A program made the translations under genes and the position numbers. From contig CM030933.1 of NCBI GenBank assembly GCA_018136815.1, positions 558,001 through 622,000 of the forward strand: DNA of 64,000 nucleotides. Reading direction: 5' to 3'. The notes beneath the pieces were generated by a model. It saw nothing but the letters and a program-made list of their open reading frames with translations, did not search any database and was not told the DNA's origin. This DNA comes from Isochrysis galbana (lineage: Eukaryota; Haptophyta; Isochrysidales; Isochrysidaceae). How positions within the stretch are numbered: position 1 is the first letter of the stretch; the number at the start of each line of letters is the position of its first letter. Positions 1 through 10,536 of the stretch are shown piece by piece.

Positions 1-164
1 GAGAGTCACGAGCTTGAGCTTGGACCGTGTACTGGCCCTGGATAGCCTGGGGTTTGCGCGCGGGCTTGCTGCGGGCCATGGGAGGCTATGGGGGGGCGGT
101 GTCTTGTCCACGAAGCGCGCTTGTCCACGAAGCGGCAGTTTCTATGGCACATGGAGGGCCATGT

Positions 165-215
165 ACAATGGATGCTAGCATGCTAGCTAACAAGGTGTCC
201 TACAACGCTATAAGT
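165..215 (+). repeat. Copy of dispersed GCTAGC-containing repeat
   Basis: This stretch carries GATGCTAGC, then AACAAGGTGTCC and CGCTATAAGTTCTA. The same string of motifs occurs in reverse complement at about 53765-53815, and its first part occurs at 25570-25600. It is therefore a dispersed repeat with at least three copies here. No coding content is evident. The rest of bases 1-327 holds nothing else I can support. Confidence 0.5.
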
Positions 216-327
216 TCTACTTGCCAGAAGCCAGAAGGACAGAGTAAAGAAAAAAAGTATACTCCATTTAGAGAATTCGCGACGGGGGAATAGATACGGC
301 AGGGCACGTACTCCTACGAGAAGGTTC

Positions 328-392
328 TCCCTCTCTCTCTCTCTCTCTCTCTCCCTCTGACACTCTCTTTCTCTCTCTCTCCCTCTCTCTCT

Positions 393-479
<87 letters not shown>

Positions 480-492
480 CCTCCCTCCCTCC

Positions 493-536
<44 letters not shown>
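328..536. repeat. (CT)n microsatellite with CCCT interruptions, upstream of the DMT gene
   Basis: Nearly pure CT dinucleotide tract interrupted by CCCT blocks. It ends about 60 bases before the ATG of the transporter at 597, so it lies in its promoter or 5' UTR. Long reading frames on either strand here encode only Arg-Glu or Ser-Leu repeats and are artefacts of the dinucleotide. Confidence 0.95.
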
Positions 537-538
<2 letters not shown>

Positions 539-596
539 CCGAGCCCGCCCGTGCGCCAGCTCACGCCGCCCAGAGAGAGACCCGCCCACAGCCGGA

Positions 597-2463
597 ATGA
601 GCGGCGAGCAGCCCACTCCGCCGCAGGAGGCCGGGCAGCCAGCAGCACAATCGCGGAGCCGGCTGTATGGACTGACGCTAGCCATCATCGGCGTGCTCAT
701 CGTCTCGCCAGACTCGCTCATGCTTAGGTGCGGCATCCCGTTGCCGACCGAATGCACATCTCGCGCAACCCACAGGGCTAGCTTGCTGCCCCGAGCGCAC
801 TGTTGTCATCCCGGCGCGGTGGCTGTGCCGCTCTGCTGCGCGGCGCGGCTGATCAGCGTGCATGACCCGGCTGACAGGTACGCAAGCAGCTACACTGGGC
901 ATGCAGATCCTCTTGAGCCAGATGGTGACAGCTGCCACAGTGGTTGTGGCCTGTCTGACCCGCGCTTGTGGACAACACTCATGTTAAAGAACGCCTTCCA
1001 GGGCTTCTACTTCCTCGTGATCTTCATCTCGTTCAATTTCGGGAAGAGCTGCCGCGAGCTCTGGCGAGGCTTGACAGAGGCACCATGGCACATTGCAGTT
1101 GCTTCACTGTTGCAAGGCGCTGTCAATGTGTTGTTCCCCCTCTCCTTGCTGCAAACTACCTCAGCGCGTGCGCTCATGTTTATCGCCGTGAATCCACTCT
1201 GGGCTGCTGTCCTGGGACGCATCCTCAATAAAGAAAGAATGGCGTGGCCAACAGTCGTGGCCCTATTTGTGGCGCTCGGAGCGATAGCATTGGTCTTTGT
1301 GCCGTCTGTGATCGAGAGCAGCGACTCGGTGGACGGCACAGTGCATGGCGACCTCATCTCGCTCCTCACAGGCAAGCCCAATGCAACATGCTTGCATGCG
1401 CCTCTAGCCATGAATTTCACACGGAACAAGACCTTCCACCCGTATCATGCTCCCCTCCCTTGGACGTGGAGAGCGTATGGTTGTTGTTCTGAACAGCCGG
1501 TGCGATGTTCCCGGTTCAGGTAGCTGCCTTGCGGCACTTCTCACTGCAAATCGGCGTACATCCGATCGGTACCCGAAGGCGCTACTGTCCATATCTGGCG
1601 TGCTCGGCTCCTTCGTTTCGACAATGGCATGCCTACCACCTGCCTTCGCGCTGCCCATTGGGCCACATGTGCACCACGAAGACGGCCATCATGATGGCGC
1701 TGTCCACTCCACTGTCGCATTCGGCCACACGTTGGCCGACCTCGAGCCGATCTTTTGGCCACTTATCATGGTTGATGCGGCAATGATCGTGGGCTGCGTC
1801 TTGACAGCCATGATGCTGGCACCACGTTTCATCTCGGGCACTCAGGTTGCTCTAATCCTCTTGCTTGGTGAGTTCCGTGATGCACGGTCTCCGGCCACCG
1901 CCGCGCGCGAGGACTACTGCACACTAGGACACCTCAACCACTAGTGGATTTAATCACGGAGGATTTCGTTCTTGCCTAGCTTGTCCGTAGACGAGTGCAA
2001 GCATGAGGCCGTACTGTGCCATGCGCGTTGTCAGTTGGTTGCGCCGCGCCTCCTCATCCGGACAAATCGCCCACCCCCCTTCACAGAGAACATCCTCGGG
2101 CCCCTTTTCGTCTACATGTCCCCCCAATTTCGTGAGGTGCCGTCAATCTGGACCCTTGTCGGCGGCGGAATCCTTCTGGTTACACTCGCTGTACACGAGG
2201 TGGTACTCTGGCACCTTCGCGCGGGGTCTTCGACGCGTCCTAGGCGTTATTGCCCATCTGCCTCATCGTGTGAAACGGGCTCATCAGGAAAAAGCGGGAA
2301 TAAACTAGACCGAGCTATGTATCGTGTTGGGATAGGGAGGTTGTTTGCACGCATTCGTAGCACAGCGCCAGGGAGTGAGAGCACTCGCAGCTTAGAAGCG
2401 GTCATTTCTGCTCCCACTGGGGAGGTAGATGTGGAAGGGGCACCTCAGCGAGAGCGATGCTGA
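597..2463 (+). CDS. EamA/DMT-family membrane transporter (4 exons)
   Basis: Predicted polytopic transporter of the drug/metabolite transporter superfamily (EamA or SLC35G-like), about 428 residues. Exons that join in frame are 597-727, 941-1371, 1520-1867 and 2087-2463. The first exon ends in a typical first helix ([19 protein letters not shown]). The second carries [19 protein letters not shown] and [18 protein letters not shown]. The last has the diagnostic end of an EamA repeat, [11 protein letters not shown] followed by [17 protein letters not shown]. Introns 1 and 3 are GT-AG; intron 2 appears to use a GC donor (G|GCAAGC at 1372). The start is the first in-frame ATG after the CT tract. 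The substrate cannot be told from sequence; EamA proteins carry small metabolites or nucleotide sugars. The C-terminal ~80 residues are hydrophilic and unremarkable. Confidence 0.85.
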
Positions 2464-2958
2464 AGCGTCAACGATTCTACTGAGCTGCACGACTCGCTTC
2501 GACATCCGGGTGTGACTGCCAACTCACGTTGGGCGCCAGACCTGAGCGGTTAGAGGCTGGCGGGGGGGGGGGGGGGTCTCTGCACACCGCTTTGGGGGGA
2601 GAGATCTACCCGCCGTTGACCCGCGGGGGGGGGGGGGGATCGTGAAAGGGGGTCCCAGAGTCCTGCAACGCCGACGCTATCGTTTTGGTAGGACGCGGTC
2701 CTACAATGTAGGACGGAACTTTTGAACCGTGAAACCCGTCACAAAGCACAAAATATGTTGAAGAGATCACTGGTCACTGGTCATCGACGTACCAACGTAC
2801 CAAACGATAGGCTCCTCTACTCCTCTAGTACATGTCACGGCGCAAGGCGCAAGCATGTGGGGAAACGCGCAGTAGCCCACGAGGGCAACCGTTTCGTTAC
2901 AGGTCACTAGAGGGGGTGAGCTGATCCGTCATTATAATGTTCAACTCAATATTTAGTA
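2464..2958. other. Intergenic, with two poly-G runs
   Basis: Two runs of about 13-16 G at 2561-2576 and 2624-2638 are the only conspicuous features. They could form G-quadruplexes or cause sequencing slippage. No gene is supported. Confidence 0.6.
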
Positions 2959-2965
2959 TTAAACT

Positions 2966-3025
2966 ATGGACATGCGATGGCTCACACCGAGTCTGTCCCA
3001 TACAATATTCGACGGAAGGAGACCT
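2966..3025 (+). repeat. Dispersed GGACATNCGATGGCT repeat, copy 1
   Basis: The block running from TATGGACATGCGATGGCT to ATATTCGACGGAAG recurs at 55832-55890 with few changes and, more degraded, at 61999-62050. All three are preceded by a short AT-rich TATTAA-like stretch. The nature of the repeat is unknown. Confidence 0.55.
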
Positions 3026-3175
3026 GACACTCTTCTATATTTGGGGCGGGGGAGGGGGCTATTGAGGCCTGCTACAAACCCTCTAAGAGAGACGGCGCGC
3101 CATACCGGGGGGGGTTCAGAGAGCAGGAGCGCGCCAGAAGAAGGGGGGAGAGAGCAGACCTCTCTCTCTGCAGAG

Positions 3176-3590
<415 letters not shown>

Positions 3591-3880
3591 CTCTCCTCTG
3601 CCCGTGCATGCGAGGAGCTGCAGGGAGAGAGCGAGAGCCTCCCTGCCAGCCAGCCAGCGCCCACACGGAAACAAAGAAGATCGCCAAGCTGTAGAGAAGA
3701 GAAAAGGCCAAAGCGGTGATCAGAGGGCGAGGGTGGTGCTGGTGAGAGAGGGAGAAGCAGAGAGAGAGAGAGAGAGAGATGAGAGAGAGGGTGGGGGTGG
3801 GGGTGGGGGTGGGGAGAGAGAGAGAGAGGGGGGGGGAGTTAGAGAGAGGAATACTGCCAGGTCCTCTGCCCGTCGCCGCC

Positions 3881-6842
3881 ATGCCGGGCGGCCCGCCCTT
3901 CTCTGAGGAGAAGGGCGTGTCTGAGCTGGTGCCCAAGGACGTGTGGGCTGAGCTCGCCAACGACGAGCCCCAGTCGCCCCCTGAGTCCTTCGACGGCATG
4001 CCACCCCCCCGCTCGCTCCCAGAGAGCCACGAGGCGGGAGCCCACAAGCGCAACAGGGCCACCGCCTCTCTCAGCTCTGTCGGTGCGCTTGTAGAGAGGA
4101 GGTGGGGGGAGGGCTTTTTTTTTTTTGGGGGGGGGGGGGCGGAGGGACCGCCTCGTTGCGCGCGCGCTCCTTCGCGAATCGCCCATGCGCGCACACGACG
4201 AGCGCCGGCTGGTTTCTTGCTCGGATCTGTCAGTGCGCGCGGACAGGAAGAGAGAAAGAGCCATTTGAAACAGGCGCATCCGCGCGCGCAGAGAGAGACT
4301 CACACACTCACATACAACAATACCGGCGCGCACAAGTGTACCGAGCCACACCCTCGCTCAGCTCCGCTGATGGACGCACAGAGACAACCCTTTGACTGCT
4401 ACACACACCCACAATTCACCACCTTCGCCCCTGAACAACCACCTTCCCTCCAGTACCTGCGTCCCGCCAACTGCACCGTGACCCACTCGTCACCCCTGAG
4501 CCACAAACGCAACGGTCCACAGCCTGGCTCGTCTCTGCCTGTGCATGAGCAGAGGGGGACAGGGGTACGCGCACATTGCACGCCGCCACCCTGACGAGGG
4601 TGTAAGCTTAACCGGAGCACCGCCTCGCTGAATTGTTAGCGCGATCCGACGTTCATCGTCGGCGCCTATTTCACACCCCACCAACCCCACCCATTATCGC
4701 ACATCGATACTTCATGAGTGACAACTTCAATATCCAAAGCCTCTCTCAGCTCTGTCGGCATACGTGTTGGAGGCTGTGGCATCTTGACTATTCAGGCTGT
4801 CCACCTGTGCTTCAGCTCTGTCCGTGCGCATGGCAGTGACACTCCTCCTCATGTCCGCCCTTTTCCCCGCAATGCACTTGCATCTGTACGGTTCCCTCGC
4901 TCAACTCGGCGAAAGCGCACATGAAGCAGCCCTTTTTTTCTCTGCGACCACCCTTCCCTCAACCACGAGCGCCACCGCACCACTCCCTCAATCAAGCCAA
5001 TGACTGCCGCTCCTCACCCACCGGCGCACATTGTCCTTCACCTGTGCACACCTTCACACGAATAATAGATGTCTCCCGCATGCCGTGCTCACTAGTTCTC
5101 CTCCCTCGCCTGCCACTGCAGCTAGTGATGACGTGCGCTTCCTCGGTGGCTCGCCGGACGATATTGTCAACATCTTCAACTCGATGGAGCTCTCGCAAAT
5201 GCTCGCCCCACCGACAGTCAGCAGCCGTCCTGCCTCTTTCTCGGCCATTCTCGAGCAAGTCACGTCGGACCCGTTGCCGCATGAGGACGAGCTCGCCCAC
5301 ACTGCCTACGAAGAACCGATCCCTGCACCTTCATCCGAGTTCGGAGTTCCTTCCGACATCCTCACCTCGGACTCTCTTCGCTGCCGGTCGACCACTTTCA
5401 CCACATCGAGTGTGCAGGAGTCCGAAGCGTCTGGACATCGTCATTCAGCATCATCTTACGTGTCGATGGCGCCCACCTCGCCGGCGCCTCCCGGGGGCGC
5501 ATCAAGCAGCGCATCCCAACTGCCTATGTCCATGTCCGATCTGCCGGCTTTAACGGATGAGGATATCGCGGTGCTGCTTGACAGCGGCTCGTACAATCAC
5601 TTTCGCGGTGGCGATTTGGCCGGATGCTCTTCCTCTGGTGGCGGGTCGAGCGCGTCGACGAGCTTACCTTCGGACCACGTGGAGGGCCACGCGGCAAGCG
5701 ACAAGAGTCGGCGCACGTGGTACGGGTTGGTTCACACCCTGACGGCACTCTCAGCACAACTCGCCGTCGAGGGGCGTAGCATGAGGGAGAAGAGGACGAG
5801 ATTGGTACTCTTTTATCAGGACGCGCTGCCGAGACTGGCCACACTTGGTCCGGTGGGACAGCTGGCGCAGCAGCGTCTTGCGGTGATGATGGCAGAAGTT
5901 GGTCTGGCGCTGAATCCGAACCGCGCTGGATCGGCTCATAGAAGCTCTGGCGAGGCGTCCCCCAGCACGGACGGCGCGTCGGAACTTGCAAGCGGCCTTA
6001 GCAGTGGGGGTCTCAATGGCGCAAACGCTCTAGTGGGGCTGCCCAATGAAGATGAATTCCTGGAGATCGTAAACCAGGGATTGTCTGCACTCAGACGGTA
6101 CGCGACTGCGGCTATCGTCGCCCCATCCATCGAACGCCATGCCGTTAGCGCTGGAGCTGCTGTACAGCTTGCACCTACGCCCACTTGGTTTGGTGCTGGC
6201 GCATCCCCCGCGCCGCTCCCAGGCGGGGAAGCTGCATCGGTGCCGCCAATGTCGCCGACAGATCACGGTGGAGTGTCAAATGGCGACGGCAGGCCCAAGC
6301 TCCATGCGTGCAAGAACTGTCAGAAGGCTAAGACCGCCTGCACGGATCAACGACCATGCGCGCGCTGTGTGCGACTCGGCCTGACTTGTGACGGCGATCA
6401 AAAGGCGGTGCGCCGTGCGTGTGCAAACTGTAAGCGCGCCAAGGTGCGCTGCAACCTTGGAGACGGTCATCCCTGCGGGCGCTGCGTCAGGCTGAAACTC
6501 GAATGTACTGAGCACGCCAAGAATAAAAAGACAAAGCCGGGAGGGGCTCTTGGGGTCCTAGAGGACGATGCCATCTCCCCAATCAACGCTTCTGCAGCTG
6601 GCTCGATAGAGAGGAATCGGATACAAGGCACGGACGGCTCGTCCCTCCCACCACTCTCCACGCTAGCCTATCCAGGCTTGGCGCAGGACTCTCAATATTT
6701 CTCAGCTGGTGTTTGCGTGAGTAGCGGCGGCGGGTCGCACAGAAGCTCTGACTACGCCGATGGCTTCCACATCGGCGACCTAGTGCAGGAGGTCGTGGCG
6801 GAGAGCCACGGTCGAGGGACGGAGTGGGACGGTAGCGGTTGA
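3881..6842 (+). CDS. Tandem Zn2Cys6 zinc-cluster transcription factor (2 exons)
   Basis: Predicted nuclear DNA-binding protein of 640 residues. Exon 1 is 3881-4082; a 1039-bp intron (donor GTGCGC, acceptor CTGCAG) joins in frame to exon 2, 5122-6842. Two complete Zn2Cys6 fingers sit near the C-terminus: at about 464-490 (CKNCQKAKTAC, then CARCVRLGLTC) and about 501-529 (CANCKRAKVRC, then CGRCVRLKLEC). Each has all six cysteines and the basic loop; a ten-residue linker separates them. Most Zn2Cys6 proteins have a single, usually N-terminal, finger. The N-terminal 450 residues are Ser/Gly/Ala-rich with acidic segments and one helical stretch around 240-300. No fungal-type middle homology region is visible. 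The start was chosen as the first ATG after the purine tract, in a GCCGCC-ATG-CC context. Target genes are unknown. Confidence 0.8.
4083..5121 (+). other. Intron of the Zn2Cys6 gene with repeated donor-like sequences
   Basis: The exon-intron boundary text CAGCTCTGTCGGTGCGC at 4072-4088 has near copies inside the intron: CAGCTCTGTCGGCATACG near 4748 and CAGCTCTGTCCGTGCGCA near 4813. A T10/G10 run lies at 4116-4139. No separate gene is supported here. Confidence 0.5.
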
Positions 6843-8160
6843 GGGCAAGACTCGGTGCACCGGACGTGTGTCGAGTCGAATGAAGTTCACGCCGCACGTT
6901 GGGTACGATTGCACGTTGCGAAGTCCGTGCGTCTTGGGACAGGTCAACGCTGCACGACGCCCGTACGCTAGAGGCGCGACGTGCGGGGGAGGCTTAGCGA
7001 GGACCAATAGAGCTGTAGTGATAGTATGCTGCACGTCTTGCGAGCACTTCTCAGCATAGCCTTCTATCGAGACTGACTAGTAAAACGTCGCCTCCTGCCG
7101 CCAAAAGCTGTTGAATGTCTGCAAGACCACGGGCTTCTTCCCACACCACGCACTTCCTATACCGTCGTCATCGGACAGAACCCCATGCAGACGTCTCGAG
7201 AAGACCCGAAATGCAAAGCCATGCCCTAGCACCGAGGCACCATCAGTCTTGAGGGCTATCTGCGCAAAAGCGGTTTCGGCCGGGGCGGGTTTGTTGTGCT
7301 GGAATGGTCAGGGAACTCGCGCCAGATTGCGCGCCTTTCGGACCTCCTCCGGACTAAAGCCTTGCCGATTGTGCAGATCGCCTGTGTGAACTTTCGGCCG
7401 GCTTGGCTTTCTCCGCGAGGCTTGCAGATGTCATTTGGTGGTGCGATGGCTTGCAGATGTCATCTGAGTGTGTTTGTGTGAGGTGTGTGCCATGGCGGCC
7501 ACATGACGGTGCGTTCCTGTCGCGCGAGGCCGATGCATTCGTGCCGCTATGTGCGTGTGTGTGCGTCGTACGCAAATGTGTGTGTGGTGTGTGTCGATCA
7601 TGTATAATAATGTATGTACATCTGACATTTGTCATGAACTGTCGTTAAATCAAAGCGATGGGGCCATGGAGTGCGCGCCGCTCCCCTCCTCCCAACCCAC
7701 CGCGACGAACAATCGGGCCATGATAGACGACGCGCCGCCGAAGCGGCCACGCGCAGGCAACCCCAACCCCGCCACCACTCAGGTGCACGCGAGCCGGCTC
7801 GTGCTGCCGTGTCTCGTGTGCCGCCACAACCCGAAGGCCGAGCGCCGAGCCCGGCCAGTCCGAACAATCAGAAAGGCCTCCACCCCCTCATCTCCATCAA
7901 GACAAGCCAGGCCCCTTTGGGGCTCTGGCACCAGCACCAAGCACCAAGTGCCACCAAAGGTACTCTCCCATAGGGAACGCCGCAAGGCTAGGCCCCTACA
8001 CTACTACACTGCTGCGGCCCTGACCTCGCTTGTGCTCAAGCTCAGGCACGAGACTCAGACCTAGCCGGACACCAATCCAGCAGCCCCCTCAAAGGGGCCG
8101 CACACACTTTACAGCATTGTTCTCCTCCGGCCCCCCCGCCGAGGGCGGCCCCCCGTGCCC
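6843..8160. other. Intergenic; TG-rich stretch and a degenerate MERA-box ORF
   Basis: 7460-7610 is rich in TGTGTG. At 7640-7680 lies a degenerate copy of the GTTAAA...GGGTCATGGAGCGCGC box found elsewhere. It is followed by an open frame from the ATG at 7666 to 8064 (Pro/Arg-rich, containing CLVC). This is probably the decayed start of a mobile-element ORF, not a host gene. The remainder shows nothing recognisable. Confidence 0.4.
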
Positions 8161-8184
8161 CCATCCATGGACCGTAATTAGGCC

Positions 8185-8285
8185 CTGGCCAAAATGTCCA
8201 GTTTTTCTTGCCCAAATGTCCACCGGAAATGTCTCAAAAATGTCCAATTTTGCACCCAAATGTCTCAAAAATGTCCGGTTGCGCA
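8185..8285 (+). repeat. Clustered AAATGTC motif
   Basis: AAATGTC or AAAATGTCC occurs about seven times in 100 bases (for example CCAAAATGTCCAG, CCCAAATGTCCACC, CAAAAATGTCC), with irregular 10-20-base spacing. Function unknown. The following 8300-8460 is AT-rich simple sequence. Confidence 0.6.
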
Positions 8286-8935
8286 GTTCCGCACATGCGC
8301 TATGACACATACGTATGTAAGTATTACGTATTATTCATACTAGTAGTAAGTACTATATACGTATGAGTATGATCTATGATGTGTGTATGTATGTAAATGT
8401 AAATGATAAAAGATTCATATATCCATATGCATATGCATATGCCATCTGACATCTGCATCTGACACACCGCTCACATAGTGCCACATCCTTCTCATTCTCA
8501 TTCTTGCGCGCATTGTTTGTTGTTGAAAAAAAATATTCTTGAAGATGCCTACTACTTTGATATCCCCCGCCCCTCGCACTGGGGGCTGCCCCTGACATCG
8601 CCCTTGCCCCACCCTCTCTCCCCTTTCGCACCCCCCCTCGGTCCTTTTTGTTCGGTTTCGGGGGGTCGACCCATGTGCACTACTTTGGGTCTGGCATCGG
8701 GGGAGGGGGGGGGCGGGCCTTTCGGCTCGCCGTTGCTGTGAGGCGCTTTGGGTTGCGTCTCTTTGTGGGGGCCCAGCCTTGCGGCTTTCCCCTATGGGTG
8801 GGTCGTTAGGGAGTCTCTCCTCCCTTGTAGCCAGGGCGCTATCCCTGGTCGCTCGCGTGTTCTTTGTTTTCTTGTACGAGGATGTGCCAACATGCTAAGA
8901 TACTCCTTCACGCTTACATGCGGCACTCATTATCA

Positions 8936-9400
8936 CGCTTGTTGCGATTGTATCGCAACATGACGGACGCTTGGATCTGATCGGCCAAAGAAGTGGACCG
9001 GTCCGATGGGAACATGCATGAAAGCAACGAAAAGACGCGCTCGCAACACGCCGAGTTTGGAGAAAGAGACAGGGCGGGCGGGCCCGAGCGGCCGTAGGGG
9101 CAGCGGCGAGGGGGGCAAGCGGGCCAGCCTCGCCTCGCCGAACACCTGGCATCCCTTTGCCTCGTACTCGCCCCCCCCCGCGCGCGCGATCGCTCGCCCC
9201 CCCCCGCTCCCGCCCCCCCCGCTCCCGCCCCCCCGCCCAAATATGTAGGAGCCCCCCGCCCCCGCCCACCCAAATATGTAGCAAATATGTCGACATATTT
9301 ATTTCGCGAAATCGTACCCAAATACGTTTTACGATATGCTGATATTCCTGCCTACCCCTACCTACACACACGTCCGCTTGTTGCGATTGAATCGCAACAT
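8936..9400. repeat. Segment bounded by two copies of a 20-bp near-palindrome
   Basis: TTGCGATTGTATCGCAA at 8942-8958 and TTGCGATTGAATCGCAA at 9382-9398 are near-identical hairpins within longer matches (CGCTTGTTGCGATTG...CGCAACAT), about 440 bases apart. CGTCC lies on the inner side of both in inverted orientation. Inside is a perfect 18-bp palindrome AAATATGTCGACATATTT at 9283-9300 and a run of C-rich units. This could be a short non-autonomous element. Confidence 0.5.
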
Positions 9401-9479
9401 CACTGATGCCTCCGGGTCTTGTTTTTCGACGTCATACTCATACTTGCCGGTTGCCGATTCCGAAGCCGTTATTGTCGAT

Positions 9480-9700
9480 CCCCCTGGGCTCCCTTGATCA
9501 GGGACCCCCAGCCAGCTCCAGTCGACCTGCAGGGGCGCGGAGCGCCAGCGAGGGAGAGGCAGGAGGGGCAATGGCCATGCCCCACCCAGCCTCACCTGCC
9601 CCCTGAGCTGTGCTCCCATGCCCTTGCGGGCCACCTGGGAACCTGAAGAGGGGCCGCAGGCGCGCGCCATGGGCCCCCGCCGCAGGGAAGAGAGGAAGAA
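9480..9700 (+). repeat. Partial copy of the GC-rich dispersed repeat (family S)
   Basis: Shares GAGCGCCAGCGAGGGAGAGG, CTGCCCCCTGAGCTG and GCCGCAGGCGCGCGCCAT with the longer copies at 31500-32265 and 39345-40085 and the fragment at 28745-28870. Not coding. The flanking 9700-10530 is repetitive or unassigned; nothing else is supported there. Confidence 0.65.
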
Positions 9701-10536
9701 AAGGAAAGAGGGAGGGGAGGGTGGGAGGAGCGGCAGCTCTCCCCTCCGGCGTTTATTACGTATTACGTGTCTTCTCGCCCTGTTTGTTTGGGTAAGAGAA
9801 GATGGGGGCGCCAGAGCCCAGAGCCAGGAGGGAAGGGCCGCGACTCGCCGTGGCCACTCGCTCCGGCGAGAGAGATTAGCCCTCTGGGCTCCTATTTCAC
9901 GAGTGCCCCCCCCCCCCCTGCGTTGCTTTTACCCGAGCGAAGGGTTTTCCCCCAGCGTGGACTCGAGGAGAGGACACGCCGGGGTGCGCAGGGTTGGTGC
10001 GTGCACTAGACGGGGGACGGGGGACAAATATCGAGGGGAGGGGGCAGTGCCCCCGGCCCCCAGGTATCACTCGGACACCTGGCTCGTCAGGCATGGCGGG
10101 ATTCCAGGACTGAAACGTTATGTCCAATTAGCTAGCGTGGGGTTGGCTAGGATATAACTTATAACATTACTCTATTTCTTTATTAGTTTGGCTGCACACC
10201 CCGAGCCCGAGCAGCCAACCCTGCCGAAGCGTGCACCGCCCTCTTGAATGACATGAGGGCGGAGCCTTCCGATGTACCAAATGAAGGCAAACGACCTGCA
10301 TACTACATACTATATACTAGTGAAACGGAAAGGCTGTTTTACTTTTTCATACTACTAGTACTAGTACTATAAAAGAATGTGAACACTGGGCGTTGGTGCA
10401 GGGGCTTTCTCGATAGAGCTGCTGTCGCATGGAACGACCGGTCCCTAAGTACACCAGCTCAGCCACAGGTACCCCTTCATACGTGGGGAGGCAAGAAATC
10501 ATGCCGCCTCGCAGGTTAGGTGGGGGGGACTCTGCG

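Noticed and set aside
268-757. Two long minus-strand reading frames of Arg-Glu repeats
   Set aside because: They are translations of the CT microsatellite; no non-repeat protein sequence is present.
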